A stretch of 64,000 nt of DNA from Rhyacichthys aspro (taxonomy: Eukaryota > Chordata > Actinopteri > Gobiiformes > Rhyacichthyidae): positions 15,924,630 to 15,988,629 of the forward strand of contig CM072165.1 of assembly GCA_036850595.1 (NCBI GenBank), written 5' to 3'. A model generated the notes under the pieces. That model did no database searches, was not told where the DNA came from, and saw nothing but the letters and a program-made list of their open reading frames with translations. Positions 47,687 to 58,940 of this stretch are shown here, in pieces. Each line of letters starts with the position of its first letter. The first letter of the stretch is position 1. A program made the position numbers and the translations under genes.

Positions 47687-48432
47687 AATATCTTGTGATG
47701 CTTTGTTATCAGTTGTCTAATGCTAAATAACAATAGCATGCTTCCGAAATGGGGATGCTAACTAGCTAACAGCAACGTCTCTAAATAAGTTTGTGTTTTG
47801 AATGGATTAAATACCTTCAGACCATAACTTCGTTATGATCCTGACTCCCGAGGCTTATGAATCTGACAAATGTGCTGTCCTAGCTTTTCTTACTTATCGG
47901 CTGTCTTCACACAGCAGCTAATGCCAACTCTGTGTGGCATTTTTGAGTTACACTAACATTGGCTCGTTTGCTAAATAAACACCAGAAAACGCGAGCCATT
48001 ACACTAACGTTACAACTGTCTGTTAGACCGAATGTAATTGTCATCACAGACGAGCTAAAGGTAACTCTACCACACGTCTTTCACTGGTTACCTCGTTATA
48101 TTCATGTCATGATTATTTACAAGTCGGACTGTTTATTGTAATGAAAATCACATCCGCTTGTCTCGGTTGTGATACACAGTACGACACACAATAGAGCGTA
48201 TATACAAATAAAGTAAACATATGTGGTGGGATTAGCTGTGCTTGTGCATTTATTTGTATGTTAGGTAACTAATAATCAAATGGTAAGCTGGTTAGTAACA
48301 TGGAGGTAATCGATCAATGAAAATGTAGTTATATTTTGTTTTTTTGTTGAAAATACAGTGGCACTGTCAATAGTAATGCTGTTGTAAATATTGTATTTTC
48401 CTGTATTCTAACAATAGGTGAATTGTTTACAG

Positions 48433-48517
48433 CTATGAGAAAACAACAGTGGAAAACACCAAGAAAATAGACAGGATTGCCACACCATCCTGAATCAATA
48501 ACTGCAGGATCTGACAG
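48433..48517 (+). pseudogene. Exon 2 of the plus-strand gene in TTAA element B
   Basis: Acceptor tttacag, then 85 bases, then donor GTAAGT. In the phase that joins exon 3 it reads HHPESITAGSD near its end, preceded by an in-frame stop (TAG), so the copy is broken. Copy A has the same exon at 36621-36707 with two extra bases that shift its frame. Splice sites conserved in two diverged copies are the main evidence that this is a real exon. Confidence 0.45.
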
Positions 48518-48608
48518 GTAAGTTTGTTTTCAGTTAGTATTTCAGATAAAAAATGAACTCAGATGTGATCATTCCTTGTAACTTAGACTCTAAATTCAAT
48601 ATATTTAG

Positions 48609-48799
48609 GCTCTGTGCTGAGGTGTACTGCACCACGTCAGCGGTGAGCACGAGTGGGCCCTCAGCAGATCCAGCATGCACCTCTGGATGTGGGACAAAGA
48701 GGTCATGGGCCAGATGACCCTCGGGCCCCTGGTCTCCTCCCTGGGGTTGTGTCCCCACCTACAGCTGAACTGGCCCAGACACTACTCTGCAGAGGACAG
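48609..48799 (+). pseudogene. Exon 3 of the plus-strand gene in TTAA element B
   Basis: Acceptor atatttag, 191 bases, donor GTATGT. It starts in frame with exon 2 (RLCAEVYCTTSAV), then a 2-base loss relative to copy A moves it to the frame reading MGQMTLGPLVSSLGLCPHL. In copy A (36345-36545, minus) the same protein text runs through uninterrupted. I do not recognise the domain; the segment is hydrophobic and leucine/glycine-rich. This is the best conserved part of the element between the two copies. Confidence 0.5.
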
Positions 48800-49067
48800 G
48801 TATGTCAGCCACATGTCCACAGTCCTTACCTGTCTCTCACAAGGAACCGTTATGTTCAGGTATCATGCACCAGTGGAGAAGTCTAGCCTGTTTTGTTATT
48901 TACATCATAATATCAATATGCACTTATCTACAATGCTGTGGACATGTTTGTTACCTGTCAAACTTTATCTGTATTATCTGTGTATTGTATGTTATAATAA
49001 AGTAAATAAATGTATGTCATGACTGTAAAAATGACACCAATGCTTATTATTCTCTCTCTCTCTTTAG

Positions 49068-49147
49068 AACATGACTTCAGCCTCAAAAACAAAGGGCAGC
49101 AATAAAAAGAGACAGTGCTCAAATACAGCAATTCCTTTACAATAAAT
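49068..49147 (+). pseudogene. Probable terminal exon and poly(A) signal of the plus-strand gene in TTAA element B
   Basis: A strong acceptor (a long tctctctctttag tract) is followed by bases that finish an arginine codon from exon 3 and then read ACA TGA, so the protein would end three codons after exon 3. A poly(A)-like AATAAA follows at 49142-49147. This exon is absent from copy A because of its internal deletion, so there is no second copy to support it. Confidence 0.35.
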
Positions 49148-49471
49148 ATGTGCAGGAAAGAATCTATAAAAATGTATATTTATTTCTGCCTGTATATAAA
49201 CACCATATAAAACTTTCAATTAATAAAACAAATGAAAGTATTTTTTTTTAAATCTAGTTTTCTGAAAAAAATAAATAAATAAAAACAGCTCCATGTGGTG
49301 TTCTGAGACGCCCTGTTGGATCCTCCTGCAGCATTTGTTTTCTAGATCTGTTGTCATGACTGGGCAGTTCAGGCAGGTGCACCGAGCTGGCTGACCCCTG
49401 TTGGGTTCGGCTGGTCCTGGTGTGACTCTCTCCGGCACATCCAGAAAAAAACCCTCACAGACGAGTTCCAT

Positions 49472-49565
49472 TCATCTGGAGCACTTCATCCTTCTCCGGA
49501 GACAGATGCTGCAGTCACTGTTAGTGATCTCCTGCACAAGAGCTTCAAACTCCAGAGCTGGAGTC
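49472..49565 (-). pseudogene. Last coding exon of the minus-strand gene in TTAA element B
   Basis: Acceptor ttctcttctcag (49577-49566 read on the minus strand). The exon then reads TPALEFEALVQEITNSDCSI and CLRRRMKCSR before TGA at 49474-49472. The cysteines (C-x2-C-x6-C) could bind metal. Minus-strand AATAAA signals lie at about 49285-49264. Its first exon may be the 15 bases at 50323-50337 (ATG then GAGGAG before GTAAGA), but the phases of those two exons do not agree, so an exon between them is missing or lost. No family recognised. Confidence 0.35.
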
Positions 49566-50322
49566 CTGAGAAGAGAACAATAAAAATATATGACTTATTT
49601 GTTCATTTATTGAGCCAAATTTCATGTTAGAGGTATTCTGAATGAACCAAGAGTAAAATAAACAAGGATAAACTGAAATGATACAGTGGGGTTACATTTA
49701 TGTTGTCTCAACCTAATGCCAGACCAATTTAGTACAGTAGTGGTACCTAGAAACAAGCAAAACTCCTGTACTTAGTAATATGTATTTTGCTTTTCTCCAG
49801 AATAAATAAGAGGTCAGTGAGTGTTGTTTTGGTGCTTGTCACTGATGTTTTACACAAGGTTTAGGAACAGTGCAGCTGTTTAGACATTAGCTGATCAAAT
49901 AAAAATGAAATGCTCTAATGTCTCGGAAAAATAACAGTAATAGTAACACATTATGTATCGTATCCCGTCTGATAGAGATAAGTTCACTAACTTTTGCCGT
50001 TATTCTGCTGAGACTCCTGTGTAAACACTGCAGGGTCTCGATGGAAACTACGTGAGCTAGTGCTAAAGCTAGCTATAGCTAAGCTAACGTTTGTCAACGC
50101 TTTTTGGACAAACGTTACATACAGTCGATAATATATCACACAGAGTTTGCTCTAACTACTGTATTGTGTTGAAAAACACTTTATAAAACATACTATTGTC
50201 AAACATTAGTCGTTCTCTTGCCTCTGTCTCAAGAGTTCACTCTCTGTGTCAGTCTCGAGAGTCAAGTATAGTTTAGTCTCAAATAAAGTTTGTCAAACTT
50301 TCAGAAGTGTAACTTCTCTTAC

Positions 50323-50337
50323 CTCCTCCGTAAACAT
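50323..50337 (-). other. Possible first coding exon of the minus-strand gene in TTAA element B
   Basis: ATG TTT ACG GAG GAG followed by a consensus GTAAGA donor, downstream (on the minus strand) of a CpG-rich tract at 50400-50470. The exon is very short and rests only on the start codon, the donor and its position. Confidence 0.25.
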
Positions 50338-50571
50338 GACTCCAGTAAATCTCAGAGTCTGTGTTGAGTCTGTGATGAGTCTGTAAAAGAGTTTGTGTTG
50401 ACGCTTAATACTCCGCTTCTTCAGTCGTGCTCGTACGAACGCGCGCGTGAGAGCGAGCACGACACTGGCTGCAGTTCCTCTAACGGCCTCAGGTGTCAGT
50501 AACTGGTAGAAATTTATGAAAGTTACACAATGGCCCTTTAATATGGGGGTGTGGGGGGAAGGAGGAAAAAC

Positions 50572-50770
50572 AACAATTTTTTTTTTTTTTTAATATTGTA
50601 TTTTCTTTTTAATATTTTTATTTTATAAAAAAAAAATAAATATTAATAATAAAATTATTTTAAAAAAAAAATTGTGTCACAGGCGGCGGCCCCCGTTTCA
50701 GGGGGGGGGGGGGGCCGGGGGGGGGGGGGGGGGAAAAAACCGGGTATTAATAAAATGGGAAAAAAATTTA
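50572..50770. other. Homopolymer-rich, possibly poorly sequenced tract
   Basis: A poly-T run, A-runs, then two G-runs (14 and 19 bases) split by CC at 50701-50733, then A-runs. The frame across the G-run is meaningless. It starts about 35 bases after the right TTAA of element B. It could be genuine low-complexity DNA or a consensus error. Confidence 0.8.
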
Positions 50771-50984
50771 AAGACCAAAAAATGGAACAGCCGAGGTGTC
50801 ACATGGTGCGTCATTTTCTTCAGGATGCGCTGCAGGGAAAATAAACATTTGATCATGAATGCTCTTGTATGTATGTATTTGTAGCCTACTTAGTCATTTT
50901 GATAGTAGGCTAATATAGCTAATATACACTTACAACCTGTGTTGCCTTCATATAAGGCTTATATAAGGCTTTTAATTTTTTGTG

Positions 50985-51058
50985 GCTCCAGACAGATTTT
51001 TTTGTTTGTTTTTTTGGTCCAATATGGCTCTTTGAACATTTTAGGTTGCCGACCCCTG
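50985..51058. mobile_element. hAT-like element end (right terminus)
   Basis: Ends ...ggctctttgaacattttagg, then ttgccgacccctg. Its reverse complement CAGGGGTCGGCAACCT followed by a caaagagcc block is a widespread hAT terminus in vertebrates. The matching left end is not seen; the poly-G tract at 50701-50733 lies where it might have been. Confidence 0.55.
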
Positions 51059-51363
51059 TCTTACACTAATACTAATACTTTGTGCTCTGCAAAATTTAAT
51101 TTGATCAATGTGTTTCATGTACCTATACCAAAAAAATTAAGTCTACACATTGTCTTTTGAATTTCTTTTTTAAGCATTATGTCTGAGCAACAGATGAACT
51201 CTGATGACACATTTTACATTTAATAGTGACCTGAGAAATAACAAAAATACTACTTAATAAAAATCCAACTTTTACTCACTCACTTTTACTACTTACTGTA
51301 GATACATAAACTATAATACTGTACAAAGTACACACTGGACCCAATAACCACACACTGTTGGAC

Positions 51364-51420
51364 CCAGTAAGTACATCTTGTTACCAGTAAGTACATCTTG
51401 TTACCAGTGAGTACACCCTG
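51364..51420 (+). repeat. Tandem ccagtaagtacatcttgtta units
   Basis: Two exact 20-base units and a third degenerate one (ccagtgagtacaccctgta). Further ccagtaaata and cctggtaagtactgg motifs continue to about 51520, partly inverted. Confidence 0.8.
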
Positions 51421-54400
51421 TACTGTTAATGTGTTATTATCCTGTAGGTACCCTGTAATTACCAGTAAATACTAGAATAATTACACCTGTTGTTACCTAG
51501 TACTTACCTGGTAAGTACTGGTCTGTAATCTAAAGCGGTACCGAGATTTCCACTTGGGACTCAGAAAGTGCTGGCCCAGGTGGACTGTCATGCCATTTTG
51601 AACCACTAGATAGAGTCAAGCGCTACTGTAAGACTCCCTCCAGGGCCTATGGAGGCTTTTATGCACAGACTCTCACTCTTCTCTTGTTCTTGACCTTCTC
51701 TTATAGCCATGGGAACTACTTGAAAATGGATTTGTTAGTAAGTCAAGTGGGCCAATCCTCTGGTAATAAGTTGCAAAGCTTTTTAAAATCTAATTCAGAG
51801 GATTATCTCGCTGTTGATTTCACTTAAAATCGATCCTTTTCTCTGCAGCTGCTGTGACAATAGTGTGATAGAATCATGAAGATGTCTGAGGTGTAATTTT
51901 TTTCACTGTGTCCTTTCTGTATCCATGTGTGTTGAAGCGGCACATATACACGTTATGATCCTTGGTGGCATTAATATTCATCTGTGAGTGCATTGAGCAG
52001 AACAGATTAGCAGGAGTAATGATGAGCATGTAATGATAAGGGGGCCATGCCAGTCCCCATAGTCTAAACAGGCGCATTTAAAAAACCAACTAGAAAGAAG
52101 CAAGCAAACTCATTAAGGCTTAACAGCCATTAGATTAGCATTAGTTCCTCTTTGAAGGGAATATTGCAGCTGCTTTTCATGGATTAGCAACAGTAGTAAG
52201 CCATTCAGAGGACATTATCACTTCTGGTTTGGTAATGGGGTATGCAATTCACTGGCAGCTCCATTGTTAGCTTATTCCCTATTACTGCTGAGAAAGGAAG
52301 ATGGGTATTTGCTAATCTCAAATGCATCAGTCAGGTACGTCTTGGGTAGAAGTCATAGCTGGCTTCCCTGTTGCTGTGCCACTCATTTATGTTCCACAGA
52401 AAAGCTACAGCTAAAACTAAGTTTACATCTATGTTGTATCTATCTTTCATATTTACCATAAAGTGGCTAAGCTGAGCATCACAAGTGAAAGCAACCACAA
52501 GGTGTGGTGTTTGTTTATAAAATTAAGAGAACATTTTAAGGATGACAATGGTATAATAATGTCTGGTACATTTTTAAGGCTCAGCTGCTCTGGACCTGGA
52601 GAGGTTTCCTGGGGGCGTCCTGGTTTTTTGACCCATTGTATAAATTGAATAGATGTTCCCATCTTAATATTAAGTTAACAAAACAAACAACAGGTCTTTC
52701 TGAGCACATTATTTCTGTCATGTCTAGTTGATTTTTCAGTCTTTCAAAAGCAGGTGTGCAGACTGCTTTTGCAATTAGATATCTTTTTCACAGCACACAT
52801 ATTGACATAACACAGGAGCAGGGATGTGAAATGGAATCCCAAATATGTTGCTTTTCCATTTGTCTTCTTTAGATCTTTATAAATACACTTTTCTTTGTCA
52901 AAGACCCCTGATGGTTGTTAATAGGTCTGGCTTGTTTTTGTCTCTTGTATCTCTCTATCTATCTATCTTTTTTTTTTTTTTTTCGCATTCTGAAGAAAAT
53001 TTCCCGTTTTCATATTCATAAGGCACTGGAACAAAATCAGCTTTGCGCTCATTCTGCTCCTGTGAGAGATGCTAACCTCAGTTGCTCACTGATAATAGAT
53101 TGATTAGCTAAATTTTTGTGCTGTCAGTTCACTTAGTATCTGCTTAGTAACCACAAACCTTTGGTAAATCTGGCCCTAAGTGATAGACCTAAAGGTTCCA
53201 GAAAATGTATCAATAAAATACTTCTTTTCATATTGATTTGTTGTCTTTCTTCAGTTGCGATAGAGTAAATAGATATCACTCAGTCTGAACTGTATTATTG
53301 TCCTATAAAAGTGACAACGCAAGTGCACATAAACAGCAATTATTTTGATATTCAGTTAATAAAATAATAAATAAATTATATGTCAGTTTATCAATAGCCT
53401 GTCGATTTGGTTTTGGAGATGGTCTAACCATTAATCAAACATGCAGATGGATTTTTGAGGGAAGGTGTGACTTAATTGTCCACAGATAAAGGCGTTGAAC
53501 CTGACTGGTGTTGGGTAGATCTGCACTCTTAGCAGGTTGTGGTGAATAGATGAGCTGCTGTTTGCCAGCCTCATTGTAATAGGCTGCAGATACAGTGACA
53601 GGTTGTCATGGCAGAGGCAGCCGCTGTCTATGGGGATCACTGTGTGTGTTTGCACATGTGGTGGTGTTTGTATGTGGAGCTGGGTCACTGGTTGTCTGAG
53701 AGCTATAGCATGTAATCTACTCTCACACACCAACGATCAAAGGCCACAGCCAGCTGCCCAGTCCGCTCGCTCATAGGCCACCCTGGTGACACTGCGTGTG
53801 TCTACTGGGAACAGGTCTGAAAAGCACAGAAAGGATGTTTAGTGTTGCCATGGAAACATGCCACAAAGCAGGAGGAAGAGTCAGGGAAATAGATGGGGAA
53901 ATGAAGGGCGATGAGAAGGAAATCAGCTCTGTCAATATGTTGCTAGGCAACTCTCGGTTCTAACAAAGACAGGCTTGATAACTTGTTGATAACACAGTGG
54001 GAGAGCGAGTGAGTGCATCTTAAATATAGTACCATACCAAATTTGTTTTAAAAAAACAAACAGATTCAAATTAGTTCTTACTTACTTAGATTGCTTTTAG
54101 AGGTCAGATATGGTTAGGCACTTAGAATGAAATGTAGGGTTATGGCAGGCTTTCTGCTTGTCCTAAGAGTTAGTACTAAACCTGGTGATGCAATCTTTCA
54201 GTTTCTAAGTAAACTTGCCTTGACTGTTGGTTGTAATTGTTATTCTGATATTATTCTGATATCTGATTCATTCTGTATTTTAATATTTGTTGTTATAAAA
54301 AGTGCTATAGAATATAAACTACCATACCTTCTGTTTAGCTAGGGTTTAATTGAGGAATGTTAAGGAACAAATGTCAAAGGAATGCAAGACTGGAAGGCCC

Positions 54401-55821
54401 AGTTCAAGGGTGACATTAAAAGACATGTTCTGTGATTAGTAATGGCTCACAGGTTAGCAATGTCAGATAGTCCAGAATGTGTCTTGGCTTTAGATATGTC
54501 CTTCTCTTTTGAGTATCTTTAAGAGATACTGTTACGGAAGCATTCAGTTATGACTTAAATGGCTACTCTTTTTATCATAACACATTTCCCATGAGTCAGT
54601 TACAACAAGTGAATACAGAAGGTTGTACTGTAAACATTTAGGTGATTTAGAAAGCACTCCATACACTGAGTTCTCCTTCTCATATGAATATGATGGAAAG
54701 AAGGACTATTTCAGCCAATGAGAATCGTGTTTATATGCCTTTGGAAAGGGAGATCTAATGAGGACTCCAAGCCTGGCCAGCTAGATGGCTTTTCTCATTG
54801 TATTACGTACAGGTTGTGCAGGATTTGAACAGGATTTCAAGCTGGAAGTGAGTAAACCAATCAGAGAAACCACAGACGTGATGTAAGGAAAGCGACCGTC
54901 CAATTCTAGTTGTCAACAACAGGATATACAAGTATGGCTAGCGGGAGAGAAAATGCTTCGGTGATGGTGAATGACTTCTGTAATTTTTGTCAGAAAAATC
55001 TGAGGACACAGGATGTAATATCAAGTTCAGTGCTTATTTTTGATCGTAATGATCTACCTATAGCGGCGTACTGTTTTGGTTGAAAAAATTCTCACGCTCA
55101 ATATGACGCAACAAAACAAAACAAAATCCCTCCTCCCTTGCTACGATTGGCCGGAAAGAAAGAGCCGGAGCAGAATACGTAACAGACTGGACAATACGAG
55201 ACTGACTTTCTCTGTGTGTAATACAATGAGAAAGTCGTCTGGCTGGCCAGGCTAGAGTACTCCAGCACCCAGCTTTAACATGTAACAAACCAGATGGGAA
55301 CATGGACAGAGCAGAAACTATGGCCACCATCACCTCAATGAAAGAGGGTAAATGATACTAGTAAAACAGTTCATGGCTTTCAGGTCTATCCCCCTGTTAT
55401 ACCCAGGCAGATCTTTCAACTTTCAAACCCATGTGTCTGGTTATGACCAGTGCTGATTAAAAGTTTTAAACAATCTGTATGAATAAAATAAAATATTTAC
55501 TGTACTAATTTTTTTATTTATTGATTGAGAAAAAAAATTATATCAAGTTTAACAGTTGATTTATAATCAATCACCAAACAAAAAGTAAAGTGCTTAATGG
55601 TTTGGGTAGTTTATACACTGTTTACATATTCTCTCTATATCTTAAAGGTGGTAGAAGCACTTTAACCGTTAAGAAGTGGGGAAATGAGTACCAATCTAAT
55701 GTGGAGTTCGAAGGAGCAGGTGTGCTGGTCCAAATAACTAAAATCTTTTACGTGTTTTTACAGGTGACAATGGATCAGAAAACACATTTTTAGTAAACAG
55801 AGCCTATGTAAATGTGTGTCC

Positions 55822-55825
<4 letters not shown>

Positions 55826-55851
<26 letters not shown>
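55826..55851 (+). repeat. (GT)n microsatellite
   Basis: A run of about 13 GT units between the non-coding block and the proposed end of the ephrin-B 3' UTR. Confidence 0.93.
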
Positions 55852-55852
<1 letters not shown>

Positions 55853-56039
55853 CTGAAACAGCGATGTTATTAGCAGAGGTAGTGAAAGAGCCCCTGCTGC
55901 GACCAGCCTAAGGCACAGAGAAGAACACAGACCTCCTGTTCAAGCCTAGGCTAGCCCTGGGCCTCTGGGACACACAAAGACCATTGCAGACCCTCACCCA
56001 GGAATGAAACAGACAACAGGACCCAGAGAGTGGTGCTTA

Positions 56040-58521
56040 AACATTTTTGTTTGTTTTTTATTCAATCTTTTTTGTTCCAAACCAGGAATGTACTAGTTTC
56101 TTCCTCTCTTTTGAGGTGTGTAGTGAGGGGCACAGGGGTGGGGGCTGTGAGGAGTTGGGGGTAAGGATTGAAAGAGGAAGAGGAGAAGAGAGGACTCACA
56201 AAAAAATCGTTCTCACACAGAGGTGTCCCAAATACAAAGTCTTAACACGTCACATAGGAAAGCCACCTGGGTCCGCGGCCCCTGCTCGCCGGTTCTTGGC
56301 ACAAAGAAACACGCGTTCACACACGTTTACGCACACGCACGTACTTCCACTGTCAGGGTGGTGAGGCTTCTTTTTTCAAATCTCCCCCTGCATTTTTCAC
56401 TTTTCTTAAATGACAAAGCTGTTTGGAAAAGAAGCCAACCAGTCAAAAACACAAAGAACTAGAGACAACGTGGAAATAAAAATAAGTCCAAAGAAGAGAG
56501 GTCTGACATTCTGCTGAGAGGGAGGGGTGAGGGGTAGCGAGGTGGACCGGTGGCTTCTTGTAAAAAGTCCGAGACAAGCTCATTCTCGTGACAGCATGTC
56601 ATTTTGCTCCCCAGAATAGACAGTAAGTGACACTTCATTTGGCTTGGAGGATAGTTTTAAGTACTTTGAGCAGTGTTTAAATAGACAGACTTAACAGCAC
56701 ACTTTAAAAATACAACATGGCCCTCGTACAAAAACATAGGTGTACTAAATACAACTTATCTTCCATGGTACGAAACAGAAGATCATCATCTTGTGTTAAC
56801 AGACAAAACGTGTAAAAATGTATTAAGGTAAGGTCCTGGTTTACACAAAACATCACTGAGGCCTTATGGGCAAAAAGACCACTACACGTAAGCAATGTCG
56901 AAGGAACACAAAACAGCTTCATTAATATGCACACCCCGGGTTTCGGAGGTGTCGGCACTAGTGTGTATTTTCACTGCACAATTCCATACCTCAGACCAAT
57001 ACAGTCACATGAAAGGAATGTCAATGCAATCAGTAGGCATTGGTGACAGTCTGTGAAAAGCGTGAATGGGGGCTGGAGGCGGAAAAAACAATGACCAACC
57101 CAACCTGGGGCCTTCTCCTACCCTCAGATAAATGAGATGTTTTAGAACAGAAAAGATGAGCGCGACCACAATCTTTTCACCAGTTCAAAGTTGTCCAGAA
57201 TCCATTTGGCCAGAGAAAGTCTTCCTTTATTCCAATCTTCTTCTTTGCCTTTGTCCTTAAAGTTTATCATTATTCAAAAAGTTAGCATTCACATACATTA
57301 GCATTAGCTTTCTTATTCCAACCCAACACATTTTCCAGTCTCCTTTTCTCTTTTTTTTTCTTTTTTGCAGCCCACCCTTCTCCCCCCACACATCCTCCAA
57401 CAGCTGCAGCTCTTGCTGTTTTAAAAAAGAAAGCATTGGTGTGAGGAAAAAAAAAACTTTCATAGATGGATTCTATCTCAACACTTTTTCACAAACAAAT
57501 TCTAAACTTCAAAAACTACGGCATAGTACAAGGAGCTATAAAAATATACACAGAATTCCGAGACCCTACGGGGGAAAGGAGGACTCCTGTCAGAATGTGG
57601 GGGAAAAAAAAAAATTAAATTAATGTACACTACAGAAAGGAAAGCAGATAAGGCTGTTCTATGAGTAAAAAATACACAAAGAATGTGACAACAGAGTTGT
57701 GGGTAAAAATAACGCAATAAAAAAAACATCTAGAAATTATTTATTGGATATTCATATATATATAATCTATAAGTTTTGATAGTGAAAAAAAAATCTCACC
57801 TTTTTCATATCCGCTCACTATTTTGTGTTTTGGTATTTAAGACGAGTCTAAGGAACACAAGCACTCATAGCACACCTACTAAATCCAATGTGTGCAGGTA
57901 CTGTATGCACACCCATATGCCAATTATTACCACACTCACGCTCACAAGCACACATTATTAAAATATACAAGATTCTGAGTGTTCCTCAGGCCTGTTCGAT
58001 GGCTCTGTAAGTCTGTGGCCCCTGCTTTTTGGCTCATAAGAAACAAACTCCAAACAAATTAGAATCCTATCTGTCAGTTAGTGGCAGGGGCCGGGCTTCT
58101 ATTAGCCGATGGGAGCTCCTGAAGGATGGGGCTAGGCAGGTCCGGTGTATGGCCTCAGTAGAACAGAGCTCTGGTAGTAAATTGGGTTGAGTTCTTGACT
58201 TCTTATTCACTCTTAAGATTCTTCCGAGTCCCAATGCCAGGGTTGTGGTCTGTAAAAAAGACTGGCATTTTGAAGGGACCATTCAAGAGGGCCTTTTTAA
58301 ATGGGGCAAAACACAACAACGTTGCCCTTAATAACTCAGCATCCCATGTTTGTGAAAAATGGGCGTTGGGTGATCTGGCTGAGGTTCGTGGGCATGGGCA
58401 GTGAGGGGTCCTAGCGGAATACTGATAGGGAATGGTGAGCATTTCTTTGCTTCAATTCTAACAGGGGTCAGTTTGGGCTAAAGGGAAAGTAGGTATTTTC
58501 AGTCCACAAAATGGGGCACTC
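56040..58521 (-). other. efnb2: Probable 3' UTR of the ephrin-B gene
   Basis: No coding exon follows the TGA at 58522-58524, and ephrin-B2 messages in other vertebrates have long 3' UTRs of a few kilobases. On the minus strand AATAAA signals occur at 57745-57740, 57231-57226 and 56062-56057. The last would give a tail of about 2.5 kb ending near 56,040, and the others would give shorter forms. Reading frames in this interval are short and unrecognisable. The UTR limits are inference; only the stop codon and the poly(A) signal hexamers are seen. Confidence 0.55.
56057..56062 (-). terminator. Candidate distal poly(A) signal of the ephrin-B gene
   Basis: AATAAA on the minus strand, followed within 30 bases by an A/T-rich stretch. 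It is the most distal of three such hexamers downstream of the ephrin-B stop codon (the others are at 57226-57231 and 57740-57745). Use of any one of them cannot be judged from sequence alone. Confidence 0.4.
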
Positions 58522-58940
58522 TCATACTTTGTAGTAGATGTTAGCGGGACTTTGAGGAGGCATCTCCTGGACTATGTAGACCGGGTGTCCATAGTCCCCG
58601 CTGACCTTCTCATAGTGCGGGCAGTAGGCCGAGTCGGATGTCCGCAGTGGGATGATGATGTCACTGGGTTCGGAGCCATTATTGTTGGAGCTGGTGATGC
58701 CGCCCCCGCCACCTCGTTTAGGGCTGGTCAGGGAGGACAGGGACAGTGGTGGGTGGTGGGTGTCTGAGTGCTTGGCATGACGTCTTCTGTAGCACACTAC
58801 ACAGATGACGGCAGTGACCAGCAGGAGGAAGGCGGACCCCGGCAGCCCCGCAATCAGAGCGATGTTGGAAGGCTGGAGGGGCCCATTCCCACCATCATCA
58901 AAGTTGGTTCCTCTGGACTGGGTGTTGTTGCCTGAACCAC
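58522..58940 (-). CDS. efnb2: Ephrin-B (ephrin-B2-like) last coding exon: stalk end, transmembrane segment and cytoplasmic tail
   Basis: Ephrin-B proteins are membrane-anchored ligands of Eph receptors that also signal backwards through their tail, in vessel, neural crest and axon patterning. Seen: after a CAG acceptor at 58941-58943 the exon encodes about 27 stalk residues, a hydrophobic span (ALIAGLPGSAFLLLVTAVIC), a basic stop-transfer motif (CYRRRH) and a roughly 90-residue tail. The tail holds the family's near-invariant blocks EPSDIIIPLRT, CPHYEKVSGDYGHPVY and the terminal PDZ-binding YYKV, with the tyrosines used for SH2 docking; TGA follows. The NNNGSEPSD stretch after PKRGGGGG resembles ephrin-B2 more than B1 or B3 as I remember them. 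The exon starts in phase 1, matching the single G left by exon 4. Family membership is near certain. B2 is likely, and which fish paralogue (a or b) cannot be told here. Confidence 0.95.

Larger units (their letters stand above)
47166..50537 (+). mobile_element. TTAA-flanked element, copy B (most complete), with two convergent spliced genes
   Basis: Both ends abut a TTAA (47162-47165 and 50538-50541). The termini are imperfect inverted repeats: AGGGGCTATGTGTAG at the left, and AGGGCCATTGTGTAA when the right end is read inward. TTAA duplication is typical of the piggyBac and Kolobok superfamilies; I cannot decide between them and see no transposase. Both end regions are CpG-rich. A plus-strand gene starts near the left end (ATG 47438) with clear exons at 48433-48517 and 48609-48799. 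A minus-strand gene starts near the right end (ATG 50337). Their poly(A) signals meet at about 49,140-49,285. Copy A (35975-37514, inverted) confirms that the unit is repeated. Confidence 0.7.
51070..56039. other. Gene-free stretch downstream of the ephrin-B gene, possible regulatory DNA
   Basis: No gene found. 51700-52270 is free of repeats and rich in developmental-enhancer-like motifs (ggattatctcgctg, cattagattagcattag, taatgatgagcatg, ggattagcaac). The tandem units at 51364-51420 and the GT repeat at 55826-55851 are the only repeats of note. Confidence 0.45.

Noticed and set aside
48675..49022. 115-codon plus frame spanning exon 3 and its intron in element B
   Set aside because: It reads through a conserved donor site at 48800. 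Only the exon part is meaningful.
53431..53733. 100-codon minus frame
   Set aside because: His/Thr/Gln-rich chance frame over CA-rich DNA with no homology I can recognise.
56047..56364. 105-codon plus frame within the proposed ephrin-B 3' UTR
   Set aside because: No recognisable domain, opposite strand to the gene, low-complexity Arg/Gly/His text.
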